Source: Chitinophagaceae bacterium
Lineage (GTDB): Bacteria; Bacteroidota; Bacteroidia; Chitinophagales; Chitinophagaceae
Direction: 5' to 3'
DNA length: 64,000 nt
Assembly: GCA_947446645.1 (NCBI GenBank)
Contig: CANFHA010000002.1
Span: 1 to 64,000 of the forward strand
In this document: positions 63,462-64,000 of the stretch, one piece after another
How the letters are laid out: each line of letters starts with the position of its first letter
Numbering within the stretch: the first letter of the stretch is position 1
Notes under the pieces: generated by a model
The model's input: only the letters and a program-made list of their open reading frames with translations
What the model was told of the DNA's origin: nothing
Databases searched by the model: none
Translations under genes and position numbers: made by a program

Positions 63462-63524
63462 GTTCGTGAGATTGCTTTGCCACGGCCAGCGCACATGGCT
63501 AAACTTCGTGGCGCGCAATGACGC
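63462..63524 (+). repeat. REP-like imperfect palindrome between convergent genes
   Basis: The element forms nested stems: ATTGC (63471-63475) with GCAAT (63515-63519), GCCACG (63479-63484) with CGTGGC (63507-63512) and an inner GCCA (63485-63488) with TGGC (63496-63499). Outer phrases CGTGAGATTGC and GCAATGACG match a class of repetitive extragenic palindromes widespread in bacteria. It may also serve as a transcription stop between the two convergent genes. Confidence 0.55.
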
Positions 63525-63558
63525 GGTTTATTAGTGTAGATTTAAAGTTCAACCGGTG

Positions 63559-64000
63559 TTATACTGCTGGTACGCGTTGCGGGCTGTCCTGCGCGTGCAG
63601 CGGAAATTCAATGGTAAATTCTGTGCCTTTATTTAGCTCGCTGTGCACATGTATTTTGCCCCCCAGGGTTTCCACATGCGCCTTTACCATAAATAGCCCT
63701 ATGCCCCTGTCTTCGCCTGCGCCTTTGTGAAATTTTTTGTACAAATCAAACACCTGGTTGCCTGCTTTCTTCAGATCCATTCCCATGCCGTTATCTTTAA
63801 ACGAAAGTTGGAAACTATCGTCGTTTTTTTTGCTGCTGATAGCACAGGTGAGCGGCACTCCCGTTCGCTTAACTTTAAGGCAGTTCGTTATGAGGTTATA
63901 AAAGATACTATGCATATGGCTGCCCACGGTTTCAAAAGAATCTATTTCACTGAAGTCCGTGGTTATATGAATGTCTTTTTCGTTTGTGTGGTCTTTTATA
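63559..64000 (-). CDS. Sensor histidine kinase, C-terminal part (runs off window)
   Basis: At least 147 residues of an HATPase_c domain are encoded: DFSEIDSFETVGSHMHSIFYNLITN (N-box region), FKDNGMGMDL (G1 box) and GEDRGIGLFMVKAHVETLGGKIHVHSELNKGTEFTIEFPL (G2 box). The frame stays open to the window edge on the minus strand, so the dimerisation and sensor domains lie beyond 64000. The internal ATG at 63927 is not a true start. The C-terminal tail (HAQDSPQRVPAV) is short. Confidence 0.88.
   Translation of the reverse strand, partial: IKDHTNEKDIHITTDFSEIDSFETVGSHMHSIFYNLITNCLKVKRTGVPLTCAISSKKNDDSFQLSFKDNGMGMDLKKAGNQVFDLYKKFHKGAGEDRGIGLFMVKAHVETLGGKIHVHSELNKGTEFTIEFPLHAQDSPQRVPAV

Overview
The window reads as chromosome of a Bacteroidota bacterium, most likely a member of the Chitinophagales/Chitinophagaceae. 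The evidence is four secreted proteins ending in type IX secretion (T9SS) sorting domains, a TonB-dependent receptor with an N-terminal carboxypeptidase-like domain, promoters of the Bacteroidota type (TTTG, 19-20 bases, TAnnTTTG), weak or absent Shine-Dalgarno sequences, and family choices typical of that group (DUF4256, the MoxR/DUF58/DUF4129/SpoIIM set, 7TMR-DISM kinases). Species cannot be named from sequence alone. I saw no rRNA, tRNA, CRISPR array or intact transposase.

Layout. 1-980: a truncated short-chain dehydrogenase and two tiny hydrophilic proteins with clear terminators. 982-9167 (minus strand): a T9SS cargo protein, then a heme uptake locus (small membrane protein, TonB receptor, heme-binding lipoprotein, permease, ATPase). 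9268-12055 (plus): an ArsR-controlled operon (ArsR, SRPBCC, DoxX, YdeI, DoxX, DUF4256) behind a promoter with twin operators. 12058-19170: amidase, small secreted proteins, a membrane-protein gene broken by an in-frame TAG, WecA-like transferase, MeaB GTPase, an O-antigen ligase-like protein, ClpS and a BamE-like protein. 19276-26904: a YgiB/YgiC-like pair, dipeptidyl peptidase IV, YihY, a cytochrome c/copper monooxygenase-like lipoprotein, a thioredoxin-like protein and MiaE. 26912-35187 (minus): a Ycf48-like propeller, a T9SS protein and the DUF58-MoxR-DUF4350-DUF4129-SpoIIM operon. 35342-42132: RF2, an ABC exporter, a glycosyltransferase, a second O-antigen ligase-like protein, a small domain protein and a hydrolase. 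42190-48660: an Ig-repeat T9SS adhesin-like protein, ergothioneine genes egtB-egtD, a TsdA-like diheme cytochrome and a small Lys/Thr-rich secreted protein. 48835-52275: an M4 metalloprotease with T9SS domain.

52276-54166 is a 1.9-kb repeat-rich stretch without an intact gene. It holds a small gene broken by TGA, two ~80-bp direct repeats 1388 bp apart, a 247-bp tandem duplication full of hairpins, and a triple-hairpin element.

54167-64000 holds a glycosyltransferase and then the most intriguing block: a divergent single-domain receiver, an E1/ThiF-nitroreductase fusion (Rv1355c type), a GNAT-like acyltransferase, a 7TMR-DISM sensor kinase, a receiver-kinase hybrid and a stand-alone receiver, nearly head to tail. 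A metabolic enzyme pair embedded in a phosphorelay suggests a make-and-sense (or sense-and-modify) system whose substrate I cannot deduce. An HMG-CoA lyase-type protein and a partial histidine kinase close the window.
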